Positions 35,609 to 45,321 are shown, counted from the first letter of the stretch. The stretch is DNA of 64,000 bases from JADFJB01 sp964464595 (GCA_964464595.1 CAYXGW010000010.1:1-64000), one strand, 5' to 3'. Notes: a model not told the origin generated them from the letters alone. A program made the numbers and translations.

Positions 35609-35664
35609 TATTTATTTAATTTTTAAGTTAATATTATCATAATCGAGATCGATATAAAAAATAC

Positions 35665-35693
35665 TTGACAATGTTATCAACCAATTATATTTT
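35665..35693 (+). promoter_or_regulatory. Promoter of the exported Fn3 protein gene
   Basis: TTGACA (35665-35670), 17-bp spacer, TATTTT (35688-35693). The expected start of transcription is about 35700, at most one or two bases before the first ATG at 35702. The transcript would be leaderless, or have about 22 leader bases if the ATG at 35723 is used. Confidence 0.6.
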
Positions 35694-35701
35694 AGTAACA
35701 A

Positions 35702-36148
35702 ATGAAACTAAATAGAAAATCAATGAATAAATTCCAACTGTCCTGCTTACTTTTATCATTATTTATTTTTTCTTCAATTGGATTTGGTGATTCAGTGATA
35801 AAAGAATTTCGTGCTGATCCTGGGATTAATAAAGTTTATTTAGTCTGGGATGTTAGCCTGGAAACTGACATTAGCGGTTACAAAGTTCTTAAAGGATATG
35901 ATCCCACTCAACTTAGAAGTTTGAAATTCATTAATGCAACAAGCGAAACAATCCCTCCCGGAAGTACAAAAAAGTATGAACATACTGACAATTCCGTATT
36001 TAAATCTAACGGAAGGTCATATTATTATCAAATAGCAGTAATGGACAATGGTGGACAAATTGTAACAACAACTGAGATTCATGAAGTATCTCCCAATATT
36101 TCTGCTGTCCGCCAAACTTGGGGAAGTATTAAAGCCATATTTCGCTAA
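35702..36148 (+). CDS. Small exported protein with one fibronectin type III-like domain
   Basis: 148 residues from the first ATG. Residues about 8-29 form a signal peptide (hydrophobic run ending GFGDS). The rest is one Fn3-like sandwich: VYLVWDVSLETDISGYKVLKG near 41-61 and SYYYQIAVMDNGG near 106-118. A short basic tail ends SAVRQTWGSIKAIFR. It is a secreted or envelope protein of unknown role. It is divergent from the sigma factor gene and alone on the plus strand. The ATG at 35723 could be the start, as it gives a more typical signal peptide. Confidence 0.7.
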   Translation: MKLNRKSMNKFQLSCLLLSLFIFSSIGFGDSVIKEFRADPGINKVYLVWDVSLETDISGYKVLKGYDPTQLRSLKFINATSETIPPGSTKKYEHTDNSVFKSNGRSYYYQIAVMDNGGQIVTTTEIHEVSPNISAVRQTWGSIKAIFR

Positions 36149-36176
36149 TTCTTCTTAATATCTTTTTCTTGATTTA

Positions 36177-37577
36177 TTACACCCCGGGTTCGGTCATCGA
36201 CCAAGGATCCAGAATTTTGTTTAGTACATCCAGAGGTAATAAATTTAGCTCCTGTGCAACTTCACGGACCGTTTTTCCTGTTGCATACGCCTGTTTTGCA
36301 ATTTTGGCTGCAGAATCATAACCTATTTTCGGGGATAAAGCAGTACACATTGCCAGACTTAATTCAACTAACTCTTTGGTTCTAATTTCATCTGCACGTA
36401 AACCGGAAATACATTTTTCTGTAAAAACAGATACTCCTTTGCTCAATAAGTCAATAGATTGAAGTAGGTTATAGGCAATTAAAGGCATCATTACATTTAA
36501 TTCGAAATTACCGGTTAATCCACCGACTGTTACAGCGACGTCATTACCAATAACTTGTGCAGCAACCATACATAATGCTTCAGCAATAACGGGATTCACC
36601 TTACCCGGCATTATTGACGATCCGGGCTGCACTTCAGGAATCAATATTTCTCCAATACCACAGCGTGGGCCGGAACCCAGCCATCGTATGTCATTGGCTA
36701 TTTTTGTAAGACTAACTGCGATTGTTTTCATTGCAGAACTTACTTCAACCGCTGCGTCTTTCGCACCTTGAGCTTCAAAATGGTTTTCCGCTTCCTGAAA
36801 TCCCAACCCGGTTAATCTGTTGACCTCTTCTATAACCAGTTGAGCAAATTGCGGATGAGTATTTATCCCTGTGCCAACAGCAGTTCCACCAATAGCCAAC
36901 TCAGACAGGTTTTCGCAAACATTCTTTAGACGCTTTATACCATGTTGTATCATGCTTGCATAGCCGCTAAATTCCTGACCAAGTCGAATTGGCGTTGCAT
37001 CCTGTAAATGTGTACGGCCGACTTTGATGATCTTATCAAATTCTTTTTCTTTTGATTGTAAGGCTTCTGCTAATCGATTTAAAGATGGTAATAAATCATT
37101 TTGAATTGCTTCAAGTGCGGAAATATGAATACAAGTAGGGATTACATCATTGCTGGATTGTCCCATATTTACATGATCATTCGGATGAACCGGTTTTTTA
37201 TCACCAATACTTCCACCTAATATTTCATTTGCTCGATTGCTGATTACTTCATTTGCATTCATATTGGTCGATGTACCAGAACCTGTCTGAAAAATATCTA
37301 AAACGAATTGATCATCATAACTTCCATCCATTACTTCTTTAGCAGCCTGTATTATCACATTTTTTAATTTCTCATCTAGTAAACCGAGTTTTGAATTTGC
37401 TTTTGAGGCAGATAATTTAACCATTCCTAATGCGCGCAAGAATCTTCTTGGAAATCTAAGATCGCTTATTGGAAAATTTTCTATTGCCCTTTGCGTCTGT
37501 GCTCCCCAATACGCTTTTTCCGGGATTTTCATTTCTCCCATGGAATCGGTTTCAATTCTGAATGTGTTCAACGACAT
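36177..37577 (-). CDS. fumC: Class II fumarate hydratase
   Basis: 466 residues. SGTSTNMNANEVI near 97-109, HVNMGQSSNDVIPT near 134-147, GRTHLQDATP near 187 and the catalytic loop GSSIMPGKVNPV near 317-328 are all seen. It converts fumarate to malate in the TCA cycle, and recycles fumarate made by purB. AAAGGATAAATTGAA precedes the ATG. It follows the EVE-domain gene. Confidence 0.97.
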   Translation of the reverse strand: MSLNTFRIETDSMGEMKIPEKAYWGAQTQRAIENFPISDLRFPRRFLRALGMVKLSASKANSKLGLLDEKLKNVIIQAAKEVMDGSYDDQFVLDIFQTGSGTSTNMNANEVISNRANEILGGSIGDKKPVHPNDHVNMGQSSNDVIPTCIHISALEAIQNDLLPSLNRLAEALQSKEKEFDKIIKVGRTHLQDATPIRLGQEFSGYASMIQHGIKRLKNVCENLSELAIGGTAVGTGINTHPQFAQLVIEEVNRLTGLGFQEAENHFEAQGAKDAAVEVSSAMKTIAVSLTKIANDIRWLGSGPRCGIGEILIPEVQPGSSIMPGKVNPVIAEALCMVAAQVIGNDVAVTVGGLTGNFELNVMMPLIAYNLLQSIDLLSKGVSVFTEKCISGLRADEIRTKELVELSLAMCTALSPKIGYDSAAKIAKQAYATGKTVREVAQELNLLPLDVLNKILDPWSMTEPGV

Positions 37578-37639
37578 TTCAATTTATCCTTTCTGAGGCC
37601 TATACTTTCTTGAAGATAGGTTTAAAATATTTAATAATT

Positions 37640-38110
37640 CTATTCATTACGACCCATACTTTTTATGATTTCGAAATGTTTATATCCAACTGGCTGCACG
37701 GAAAGCCGAATACCTCGTTTTGTAACCATGATACCATCAAGATCTTCATTCTCTCTTAATTCACCTAAAGATATAAAATGGGGAAACTTCTCAACAAACT
37801 CAATATCTACCATATACCAGGTTGGATTCTCTTTAGATGATTTGGGATCAAAGTACTTGTTTGAAGGATCGAAAGCAAAATAATCAGGATATGATAATTT
37901 GCATACTTTTGCTATTCCAGCTACACCGGGAGGTTCAGCATTAGAATGATAGAATAAAACCCAATCTCCAATCTGCATTTCATTTTTCATGTAATTTCGT
38001 GCTTTATAATTGCGAACACCTTCCCAATGGGTTGTTGCATCCTTTTTTAAATCATCAATAGAATATACGTACGGTTCACTCTTCATTAGCCAACAATTTT
38101 TATTCATCAT
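37640..38110 (-). CDS. EVE-domain protein
   Basis: About 156 residues. CWLMKSEPYVYSIDDL, THWEGVRNYKARNYM, GDWVLFYHSN and GIAKV are hallmarks of the EVE/PUA-like fold, proposed to bind modified bases in RNA or DNA. The ATG at 38110 (or 38107) follows GGAAG at a good distance; a longer start at 38122 does not. It lies 20 bp after rnc and is a single-domain protein. Its role is unknown here. Confidence 0.9.
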   Translation of the reverse strand: MMNKNCWLMKSEPYVYSIDDLKKDATTHWEGVRNYKARNYMKNEMQIGDWVLFYHSNAEPPGVAGIAKVCKLSYPDYFAFDPSNKYFDPKSSKENPTWYMVDIEFVEKFPHFISLGELRENEDLDGIMVTKRGIRLSVQPVGYKHFEIIKSMGRNE

Positions 38111-38129
38111 AATTTCTTCCATAAAATAA

Positions 38130-38879
38130 TTATGTTATGAGTTTTTCTAGCGCTATTTTTGCTGCTTTTTGCTCTGCTTTTTTCTTACTTTTTCCAAATC
38201 CGAAACCTAGTAGTTCACCATCAACCCGAACACCCACTTCAAATGATTTATTGTGCTCTGGCCCAGTCTCCATCTTTATCTCATACCTTGGTAAACCTAA
38301 TCCATTCCCCTGTGAATATTCCAGTAATTGACTTTTATAGTTTTTATGCAACTCATCTTTCAATATTTTTTCAATATTGTAGAACATCAGTTTGTTTAAA
38401 ATCGAGTACACACCTTTTTGTTTTCCATCTATGTAAATTGCACCTAACAAAGCTTCAAATGCATCTGCTAATATGGACTCTCTACGCCTACCACCGGAAA
38501 GTTCTTCTCCTTGTCCTAAATATATGTATTTCCCCAAGTCAATCTCCCGAGCAAAATTTGCCAACATTTTCCTACTCACAATTACAGATTTATATCTCGT
38601 CAATGTTCCTTCACTTTTGAGTGGATAATTGTGGAAAAGATATTCGGTGACCAACAAACCTAAAATTGCATCACCAAGGAATTCTAATCTCTCAAAAGTA
38701 TCATAATGTTTCCCCCCTGAAATGTTCAAGTAAGAACGATGAACTAATGCAAGCTGCAACCATTTTAAATCTTTAAAACGATAATTGCACTTTTTTTCAA
38801 GTTCCTTAAGAGATCCTTGATTTAAATCTAGGCCTTTGTTCCTTTTTAAAAGCCTACTAATCCATTGAAAAAACTTCAT
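38130..38879 (-). CDS. rnc: Ribonuclease III
   Basis: 249 residues. The catalytic signature ERLEFLGDAILGL lies at about 63-75 with its Glu and Asp ligands, and SILADAFEALLGAIYID near 133-149 carries the second acidic pair. A double-stranded RNA binding domain covers about 180-248. It cleaves double-stranded RNA in rRNA maturation. It follows fabF, the usual acpP-fabF-rnc order. Confidence 0.96.
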   Translation of the reverse strand: MKFFQWISRLLKRNKGLDLNQGSLKELEKKCNYRFKDLKWLQLALVHRSYLNISGGKHYDTFERLEFLGDAILGLLVTEYLFHNYPLKSEGTLTRYKSVIVSRKMLANFAREIDLGKYIYLGQGEELSGGRRRESILADAFEALLGAIYIDGKQKGVYSILNKLMFYNIEKILKDELHKNYKSQLLEYSQGNGLGLPRYEIKMETGPEHNKSFEVGVRVDGELLGFGFGKSKKKAEQKAAKIALEKLIT

Positions 38880-38907
38880 TAGACAAAAATTCTAAGAAGT
38901 ACCTTAA

Positions 38908-40152
38908 TTAATCCTTATATGATTTTATTGCCATACAAACATTATGGCCGCCAAAGCCAAAGGAGTTCGTCAAAGCCACATTTATTTCTCGTTCAACCGC
39001 TTTATTTACGGTATAATTTAGATCACATTCAGGATCTGGAGTGGTATAGTTAATTGTCGGGGGAACCATGTTATTTTGAATGGCCATAATACATATTATT
39101 GCTTCAACAGAACCAGCAGCTCCTAACAAATGTCCCATTGTAGATTTTGTTGAGCTAATGGCTAAATTATAAGCATGATCTCCGAAAACTTTCTTAATGG
39201 CCATTGTTTCTATTTTGTCATTGTAAAGAGTAGAAGTACCATGAGCATTAATATAATCGACATCATAGATTCCAAGTCCAGCATCTTTTAATGCCAATTG
39301 CATTGCTCGAGTAGCGCCTTCGCCTGTTTGATCAGGAGCAGTGATATGATACGCGTCAGCAGTGCTACCAATACCACATAATTCAGCATAGATTCTTGCC
39401 CCACGCGCTTCCGCCCGACGTAATTCTTCTAAAACCAAGATGCCACCACCCTCCGACAATACAAAGCCATCTCTTTCTGCATCAAAGGGCCGGCTTGCTC
39501 CCTGAGGATCATCGTTCCGTTCAGATAATGCTTTCATATTATTAAAACCTGCTATCCCCATAGAAGTAACCGAAGCTTCACTTCCCCCTGTAATCATCAC
39601 ATCTGCTTCGCCAAATTGAATTGTTCGAAGAGCACTAGCAATTGCATGGGCACTTGTTGCACAAGCTGAAGTCGTAGAGTAATTTGGTCCTTTTAAACCA
39701 TACATGATCGAGATTTGGCCGGGAGCAATATCTGATATCATCATCGGAATAAAAAATGGACTCACTCGTCGAGGACCACTCTCAATTAATTTTCTAAATT
39801 CTCGTTCAAAAGTTAACAATCCACCGATTCCTGACCCAGAAATAACACCGATCCTATTGCGATCTTCTTTCTCCAAATCTAGCCCGGAATCCTGGATTGC
39901 CATTGAGGCAGATGCTATAGCATATTTAATGAAATCATCCAGTCTCCTGGCTAACTTTCGATCATCGATAAAATCCAATATATCAAAGTTCTTTACTTCC
40001 CCCGCAAATTTTGTCGTATGCTTTTCTGCATCAAATTTGGAGATTGGACAAATGCCACTAACACCTTTGATTAATGATTGCCACAACTCGTCGTTATTTA
40101 AACCAACGGGTGTTACAGATCCCATACCAGTAACCACTACTCTTCGATCCAT
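38908..40152 (-). CDS. fabF: 3-oxoacyl-ACP synthase II
   Basis: 414 residues, a condensing enzyme with Cys164 in STTSACATSAHA and the His pair in NAHGTSTLYND (about 304) and KSTMGHLLGA (about 340). It elongates acyl-ACP chains in type II fatty acid synthesis. It follows acpP by about 50 bp. Confidence 0.97.
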   Translation of the reverse strand: MDRRVVVTGMGSVTPVGLNNDELWQSLIKGVSGICPISKFDAEKHTTKFAGEVKNFDILDFIDDRKLARRLDDFIKYAIASASMAIQDSGLDLEKEDRNRIGVISGSGIGGLLTFEREFRKLIESGPRRVSPFFIPMMISDIAPGQISIMYGLKGPNYSTTSACATSAHAIASALRTIQFGEADVMITGGSEASVTSMGIAGFNNMKALSERNDDPQGASRPFDAERDGFVLSEGGGILVLEELRRAEARGARIYAELCGIGSTADAYHITAPDQTGEGATRAMQLALKDAGLGIYDVDYINAHGTSTLYNDKIETMAIKKVFGDHAYNLAISSTKSTMGHLLGAAGSVEAIICIMAIQNNMVPPTINYTTPDPECDLNYTVNKAVEREINVALTNSFGFGGHNVCMAIKSYKD

Positions 40153-40203
40153 TCCCTCTCCTTATGACACATCTTGTTAAACAAACTGCTGTCTTTTGCA
40201 GAA

Positions 40204-40440
40204 TTAGTTTGACGTTTTACCTTCCAAATAATCTACAGCACTGCCAACCGTCGTAATTTTTTCAGCATCTTCATCTGGAATTTCAATTCCAAATTGCTCT
40301 TCAAATTCCATCACTAACTCTACAGTATCCAAAGAATCTGCACCCAAATCATCAATAAAACTGGCTTCAGAGGTTACTTGATTAGGATCCACTCCTAATT
40401 TATCTACTATAATCTCTTTCACTTGATCTTGAACTGACAT
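40204..40440 (-). CDS. acpP: Acyl carrier protein
   Basis: 78 residues, acidic, with the phosphopantetheine site Ser36 in GADSLDTVELV. It carries acyl chains for the Fab enzymes. It lies between fabG and fabF as usual. Confidence 0.98.
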   Translation of the reverse strand: MSVQDQVKEIIVDKLGVDPNQVTSEASFIDDLGADSLDTVELVMEFEEQFGIEIPDEDAEKITTVGSAVDYLEGKTSN

Positions 40441-40494
40441 TTTACTTCCTCCGTTAATTTATGGTTTTAACTTAATCCTAATTTATTAACTCAT

Positions 40495-41238
40495 TTACAT
40501 ACTTAATCCGCCATCTACTCGAATAATTTCCCCTGTAATATATCGAGCCTCATTAGAAGCGAGAAACAATACTAAGTTTGCTACATCTTCGGGCTGTCCA
40601 AAATTACGAAGCGGGATATGCTGTAAATATTCTTCTTTCACTTTATCTGCAAGTTCCCGGGTCATTTCAGTATCAATATAACCTGGAGCAATTGCATTCA
40701 CTGTAATATTTCTAAGACCTAATTCTTTCGCCAGAGATTTGGTTAATCCAATAAGTCCGGCCTTTGAGGCGGAGTAGTTTGCCTGGCCGGCATTGCCCAT
40801 TAAACCGACAACAGAAGATATATTTATAATCCTTCCTTCTTTCTGCTTCATCATAATTTTTGCAACAGACCGTGAGCAGTTGAAAGCACCTTTCAGATTG
40901 ATATTGATTACCAAATCCCAATCATCATCTTTCATTCTTACAAGCAAAGTATCGCGCCTGATTCCTGCGTTGTTTACCAATATATCAATTCTACCGAATT
41001 TTTCTATCGTTTTTGCTACAAGATTGTTTGTATCTTCTGCATTTGAAACATCACAAGCGATGAAAATGGCATTTACTCCATTCGAAACCATCTGATTTAC
41101 AGCGTCTTTGCCGGCTTCAACACTAACGTCAGATATGATAATAATAGCCCCTTCCGCAGCAAGTCGATCAACAATGATCTTACCAATTCCACGAGCAGAT
41201 CCTGTAACTATTGCAACTCTATTTTGCAACTTTGTCAT
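40495..41238 (-). CDS. fabG: 3-oxoacyl-ACP reductase
   Basis: 247 residues, a short-chain dehydrogenase. NADPH loop TGSARGIGK near 12-20, NNAGI near 89-93, catalytic Ser142 region, Tyr155 and Lys159 in YSASK. It reduces 3-oxoacyl-ACP. The position between fabD and acpP supports the call. Confidence 0.97.
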   Translation of the reverse strand: MTKLQNRVAIVTGSARGIGKIIVDRLAAEGAIIIISDVSVEAGKDAVNQMVSNGVNAIFIACDVSNAEDTNNLVAKTIEKFGRIDILVNNAGIRRDTLLVRMKDDDWDLVININLKGAFNCSRSVAKIMMKQKEGRIINISSVVGLMGNAGQANYSASKAGLIGLTKSLAKELGLRNITVNAIAPGYIDTEMTRELADKVKEEYLQHIPLRNFGQPEDVANLVLFLASNEARYITGEIIRVDGGLSM

Positions 41239-41271
41239 TAAGATATTCTCCCAAGATTAACTCTCATTTAA

Positions 41272-42204
41272 TTAGACTGCTTGCTTTTCTTTTAGTCTTT
41301 CCAAATCTTCAACTTTTCCAACTGGAGTACAAGAACAAGATCGATCTATTCTACGCATTAAGCCGGTTAGGACTTTGCCTGGCCCAACTTCGTAAAATTC
41401 CGAACCACTGAGCAAAATCATATTTTGAATGGATTCAACCCATCGCACCGGGTGTGTTAATTGCTTAATTAATAGCTCTCTGATTTCTTCAGGCAAGTTT
41501 GTGGGTTTTGCTGTTACATTAGGAACGATTGGACAATCCGGTTTGTTAATTGGAAGTTCTTGTAATACATTTGTCATTTCTTGTGTAACAGGAGACATCA
41601 AGGGTGAATGAAATGCAGCGCTGACCATTAATTCCAACGTGCGTTTTGCCCCGGAATCCTGCGCCAATTCCATTGCCTTCTTAACACCGGCTATAGATCC
41701 GGAAATTACAATTTGTTCCGGAGAATTATAATTTGCCGCAACAACAACTCCCGTTTTAGATGCTTCTTTACAAATTTTTTCAACTTGTTCGGCTAACAAT
41801 CCAATAATTGCAGCCATAGAACCAGGCTCAATTTCGTCTGCATTTTGCATTAATTCACCACGAAGCTTCACCACTCTTAAACCATCAGTAAATGATATGG
41901 CTCCACATGCGACTAAAGCGGAATATTCACCAAGACTATGGCCTGCAACAACACCCGGCTCTATACCAAAATCTAGAATGAGCTTAAAAACCAAGTAACT
42001 ATTGGTGAAAATCGCTGGCTGAGTTATGCAAGTTTGCCTAAGCTCATCCTCCGGACCTTCAAACGAGATTTTCGCCAGATCAAATTCCAGAATCTCGGAT
42101 GCTTGTTGATATATTTCTTTCGCGCAGGAAAATTCATTGAAAAAATCATTTCCCATACCAATATATTGAGAACCTTGCCCTGGAAATAAAAAACCTGAAT
42201 TCAT
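41272..42204 (-). CDS. fabD: Malonyl-CoA:ACP transacylase
   Basis: 310 residues. GQGSQYIGMG near 10-19, nucleophile Ser90 in GHSLGEYSA and the catalytic His in AAFHSPLM near 197. It loads malonate onto ACP. TAGAGGA precedes the ATG. Confidence 0.97.
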   Translation of the reverse strand: MNSGFLFPGQGSQYIGMGNDFFNEFSCAKEIYQQASEILEFDLAKISFEGPEDELRQTCITQPAIFTNSYLVFKLILDFGIEPGVVAGHSLGEYSALVACGAISFTDGLRVVKLRGELMQNADEIEPGSMAAIIGLLAEQVEKICKEASKTGVVVAANYNSPEQIVISGSIAGVKKAMELAQDSGAKRTLELMVSAAFHSPLMSPVTQEMTNVLQELPINKPDCPIVPNVTAKPTNLPEEIRELLIKQLTHPVRWVESIQNMILLSGSEFYEVGPGKVLTGLMRRIDRSCSCTPVGKVEDLERLKEKQAV

Positions 42205-42210
42205 AATCCT

Positions 42211-43209
42211 CTAAAATTTTATTAAAGCAGAACCCCAGGTAAAACCACCACCAAAGGCTACCAATAAAACAATATCATTTTCTTCTATCTGCCCATTCTC
42301 ATAAGCCTCATGCAATGCAATCGGAATCGAAGCAGATGATGTATTCCCAAATCGATTCACATTGATATAAACCCTGTCTTTTGGAACTGATAGCCGTTTA
42401 GCAATCGCATCAATAATTCTAATATTAGCCTGATGCGGAATAACCAATTTTATCTCATCTCCGGAAAAACCATTTTCCTCAATTAGTCTTGTGGCTGCAT
42501 CTCCCATGCAACTCACAGCATGCCGAAATACTTCTCGGCCTTCCATTCTAATATAAAACTTTTCGCGATGTTCATTAAATTTATGAGAAGGATAGAGTGA
42601 GCCGCCACCTTCCATATTCAGAAGATGATGTAAATTACCATCGCTTTTAATAAATGTGTTTATTATTCCTCGATCTCCATTAGCTTTCCGGACAACCACA
42701 GCGCCTGCTCCATCACCAAAGAGGACACATGTGCCACGATCTTCCCAATTTGTTATTCTTGATAATATCTCAACACCAACTACGAGTATATTTTCATATT
42801 TTCCTGAGGATATCAATCCATCCGCAATGGAAAGACCATAAATAAATCCGGTACATGCTGCGCTAATATCGAATGCAGCCGCGTTTTTCGCACCAAGCTT
42901 TTGTTGTAGAAAACAGCCAGTGGATGGAAAGGTCATATCCGGCGTTACTGTTCCCACAATTATCAAATCTAAATCTTCCGGCGAAATGCCTGAATTATTG
43001 AGTGCAATCTTTGAAGCTTCCAGGGCTAAATCTGATGGTAATTGTCCGTTGTCGGCAATTCGTCTTTCCTGGATTCCCGTTCTAGATTGAATCCAATCAT
43101 CTGAAGTATCAACCATTTCAGAAAGTTCTTTGTTTGTTAAGATTCTTTCAGGCACGGATGCGCCTGTACCGGTTATTTCCGCAAATATCTTAGGTAAACT
43201 CAATTCCAA
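42211..43209 (-). CDS. fabH: 3-oxoacyl-ACP synthase III
   Basis: 332 residues. Cys119 in ISAACTGF, His in IPHQANIRI and Asn in NRFGNTSSAS make the FabH triad. It starts each chain by condensing acetyl- or acyl-CoA with malonyl-ACP. The frame overlaps plsX by 20 bp. The TTG at 43203 is better spaced from AAGAGG than the TTG at 43209, so the true start may be two codons later. Confidence 0.96.
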   Translation of the reverse strand: MELSLPKIFAEITGTGASVPERILTNKELSEMVDTSDDWIQSRTGIQERRIADNGQLPSDLALEASKIALNNSGISPEDLDLIIVGTVTPDMTFPSTGCFLQQKLGAKNAAAFDISAACTGFIYGLSIADGLISSGKYENILVVGVEILSRITNWEDRGTCVLFGDGAGAVVVRKANGDRGIINTFIKSDGNLHHLLNMEGGGSLYPSHKFNEHREKFYIRMEGREVFRHAVSCMGDAATRLIEENGFSGDEIKLVIPHQANIRIIDAIAKRLSVPKDRVYINVNRFGNTSSASIPIALHEAYENGQIEENDIVLLVAFGGGFTWGSALIKF

Positions 43210-44215
43210 CCTCTTGTAATGTGTTTTCTCTCACTGCATCTTGTAATTTTTTATTCAGGTCTAAAGTAAACATCTTTCTCGCTTCACGAATCGCATTACG
43301 AATTGCCTTTGGGGTTGATCGACCATGACAAACGATACAAATGCCGTTTAGACCTAAAAGAGGCACTCCACCATACTCTTGGTAATCCATCAATTGGCGC
43401 AACTTTCTAAAAGCGGGTTTCATTAAGATGGCGCCTAAATTTGCAGGTATGTTACGTCCAACGCTTTTCTTAAGAGTTCTTGTAAACATACCAATTATGC
43501 TTTCCGCAAACTTCAAAACAATATTCCCAACAAATCCATCACAAACCACAACATCTGCTGTTCCTTTAAGAATATCTCTGCCTTCCATATTGCCAATAAA
43601 ATTCAAGTTGCTTTTTTTCAATAGTTTGTGTGTAGCCCGAACCAATTCATTTCCTTTAGACTCTTCCTCTCCGATACTTAATAAGCCAACTTTCGGATGT
43701 TGAATATCGAATATATATTTCATATAAATGGAACCCATTGTGGCAAATTGTACCATACTTATCGGTTTACAATCTGAGTTTGCTCCAACATCTATCACCA
43801 CACAAATGCCTTCCTCATTTGGTATAAATGATCCCAGTCCAGGCCTTAGTACGCCTGGCAACCGTCCAAGGGTTAAAAGTGAAGTTGCCATGAAAGCTCC
43901 GGTGTTACCTGCGCTTACCACAGCATCTGCCATTCTTTTTTTAAGCAGATTCGATGCAACCACCATTGAGGCATCTTTCTTTTGTTTCAATGCTTTGGTT
44001 GGTGATTCTTCCATCTCAATGATTTCAGACGCATGATAAATGCTTATAGGTAAATTTTTTATAGAAAACCTGGACAGTTCCTTTCGGATTTTATGTTCAT
44101 CTCCAACCAAAATAATTTCATATTTGCCCCGGGATACTCTTGCAGCCTGAATTGCACCATCAACCGTCGCCTCAGGAGCGAAATCCCCACCCATCGCATC
44201 AACCGCTATCTTCAT
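43190..44215 (-). CDS. plsX: Phosphate acyltransferase PlsX
   Basis: 341 residues. MKIAVDAMGGDFAPE at the N-terminus, SAGNTGAFMA near 101, GANSDCKP near 149, VVCDGFVGNIVLK near 236 are typical. It converts acyl-ACP to acyl-phosphate for phospholipid synthesis with PlsY. It lies between rpmF and fabH, the standard order. Confidence 0.97.
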   Translation of the reverse strand: MKIAVDAMGGDFAPEATVDGAIQAARVSRGKYEIILVGDEHKIRKELSRFSIKNLPISIYHASEIIEMEESPTKALKQKKDASMVVASNLLKKRMADAVVSAGNTGAFMATSLLTLGRLPGVLRPGLGSFIPNEEGICVVIDVGANSDCKPISMVQFATMGSIYMKYIFDIQHPKVGLLSIGEEESKGNELVRATHKLLKKSNLNFIGNMEGRDILKGTADVVVCDGFVGNIVLKFAESIIGMFTRTLKKSVGRNIPANLGAILMKPAFRKLRQLMDYQEYGGVPLLGLNGICIVCHGRSTPKAIRNAIREARKMFTLDLNKKLQDAVRENTLQEVGIEFT

Positions 44216-44327
44216 ATTCTAGTCGCTCAACAAATAAGTCTATTTTCATTCCAAATTAATATGAATGAGATACGTGATTCAAATTCTAATTTCATTAATG
44301 CCTGAAGCAATATTTATCCCTCAATTT

Positions 44328-44507
44328 TTATTCTTTCGGAGGATAAACCATTCTTCCGGCATAATAGCCACAATGCGGGCAAATTCTATGCGGAAGTTTT
44401 GGTTGTTGACATTGGGAACAATTACTTGTAGCCGGAACTTTTAACTTCCAATGTGTCCGCCGCTTATCGCGGCGAGTTCTTGATATTTTTCTTTTTGGAT
44501 TTGGCAT
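44328..44507 (-). CDS. rpmF: 50S ribosomal protein L32
   Basis: 59 residues from ATG at 44507: MPNPKRKISRTRRDKRRTHW at the N-terminus, then two CxxC pairs (Cys30/33 and Cys43/46) forming the zinc ribbon, ending YPPKE. This is the zinc-binding C+ form. The gene sits in the conserved place between yceD and plsX. Confidence 0.97.
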   Translation of the reverse strand: MPNPKRKISRTRRDKRRTHWKLKVPATSNCSQCQQPKLPHRICPHCGYYAGRMVYPPKE

Positions 44508-44563
44508 AGTATCAACTTATTCCTTATTTAACTATCTAAAAATATTTTCCTTACAAAGCAGTT

Positions 44564-45082
44564 TCAGAGTTGTAATTCTTTCAATGCATCCCAGCGAGGA
44601 TCATCTGTGTTTTTCTCACAAACGCATTCGATTTGATTTAAATCATTTCCACACCCAGAACAGAATCCTTTACAATTTTCCGAACATAAATTTTTCATAG
44701 GCAATGCCAGTAACAAAACTTCTCGAATGTCATCAGAAATGTCAATGTTGCCATCGCTGGTTTTATAACTTCTATAGTTGGCACTCTTTTCTTCTTCACT
44801 TATATCCGGATTAATATATCTTCCGGAGCCTACTTCATAATAGATCTTTAACTCGCTGGTTAGCTCTTTTCCAAATTCTTGCAAGCACCGATCACATTTA
44901 AAGGAAGCGATTGTTTTCGGTTTGGCCTGCAAATAAATATGAGTTTCACTTTTATCTACTTTTACAACGCTAAATACAGGTTTATTAAATACCTTATCAT
45001 TTCCAAAGCAAAAAACAGAAGGTAACTCTTCATATTCCAATTCGTGATACCCTGAAGTTAATTTTGCTATTGGAATTTTCAT
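44564..45082 (-). CDS. YceD/DUF177 family protein
   Basis: 172 residues. The DUF177 pattern CDRCLQEF near 80-87 and a C-terminal cysteine cluster (CSENCKGFCSGCG, about 135-147) that may bind metal. The family is found before rpmF across bacteria and is linked in E. coli and plants to 23S rRNA maturation. It heads the lipid operon here and has a good promoter upstream. Confidence 0.92.
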   Translation of the reverse strand: MKIPIAKLTSGYHELEYEELPSVFCFGNDKVFNKPVFSVVKVDKSETHIYLQAKPKTIASFKCDRCLQEFGKELTSELKIYYEVGSGRYINPDISEEEKSANYRSYKTSDGNIDISDDIREVLLLALPMKNLCSENCKGFCSGCGNDLNQIECVCEKNTDDPRWDALKELQL

Positions 45083-45138
45083 ATTTTAAATCAAAGAACT
45101 TTATTCATTTTTATTATTTTTCTGCAAAAATAGACTAG

Positions 45139-45166
45139 AATATAATAAAATATCCTCATTAGTCAA
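45139..45166 (-). promoter_or_regulatory. Promoter of the yceD-rpmF-plsX-fab operon
   Basis: TTGACT (45161-45166), 16-bp spacer, TATATT (45139-45144) on the minus strand, about 57 bp before the yceD ATG. Confidence 0.6.
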
Positions 45167-45289
45167 CATTTATATCTTGAATCACAACAATAGGAAATTA
45201 TGTAAAAATATATCTATTTAATTATGCTTAAGAACTTTTTAGGTTCTTCTAAAACCTTCGTTTTAAGGATATTATTTAAAAGATAATAA

Positions 45290-45321
45290 TAAAAAGACCC
45301 ATGACGAAATAAAATCATAGG
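45290..45321 (-). terminator. Candidate terminator after ndk
   Basis: On the minus strand CCTATGA and TCATGGG form a 7-bp stem (45315-45321 with 45298-45304), including one G-U pair, followed by TCTTTTTATTATT. It lies about 50 bp after the ndk stop and before the yceD promoter. Confidence 0.5.

Noticed and set aside
45232..45290. Second terminator hairpin (aagaac/gttctt and ccttc/gaagg-like)
   Set aside because: Short AT-rich stems without a clear T-tract; the structure at 45290-45321 is a better candidate.
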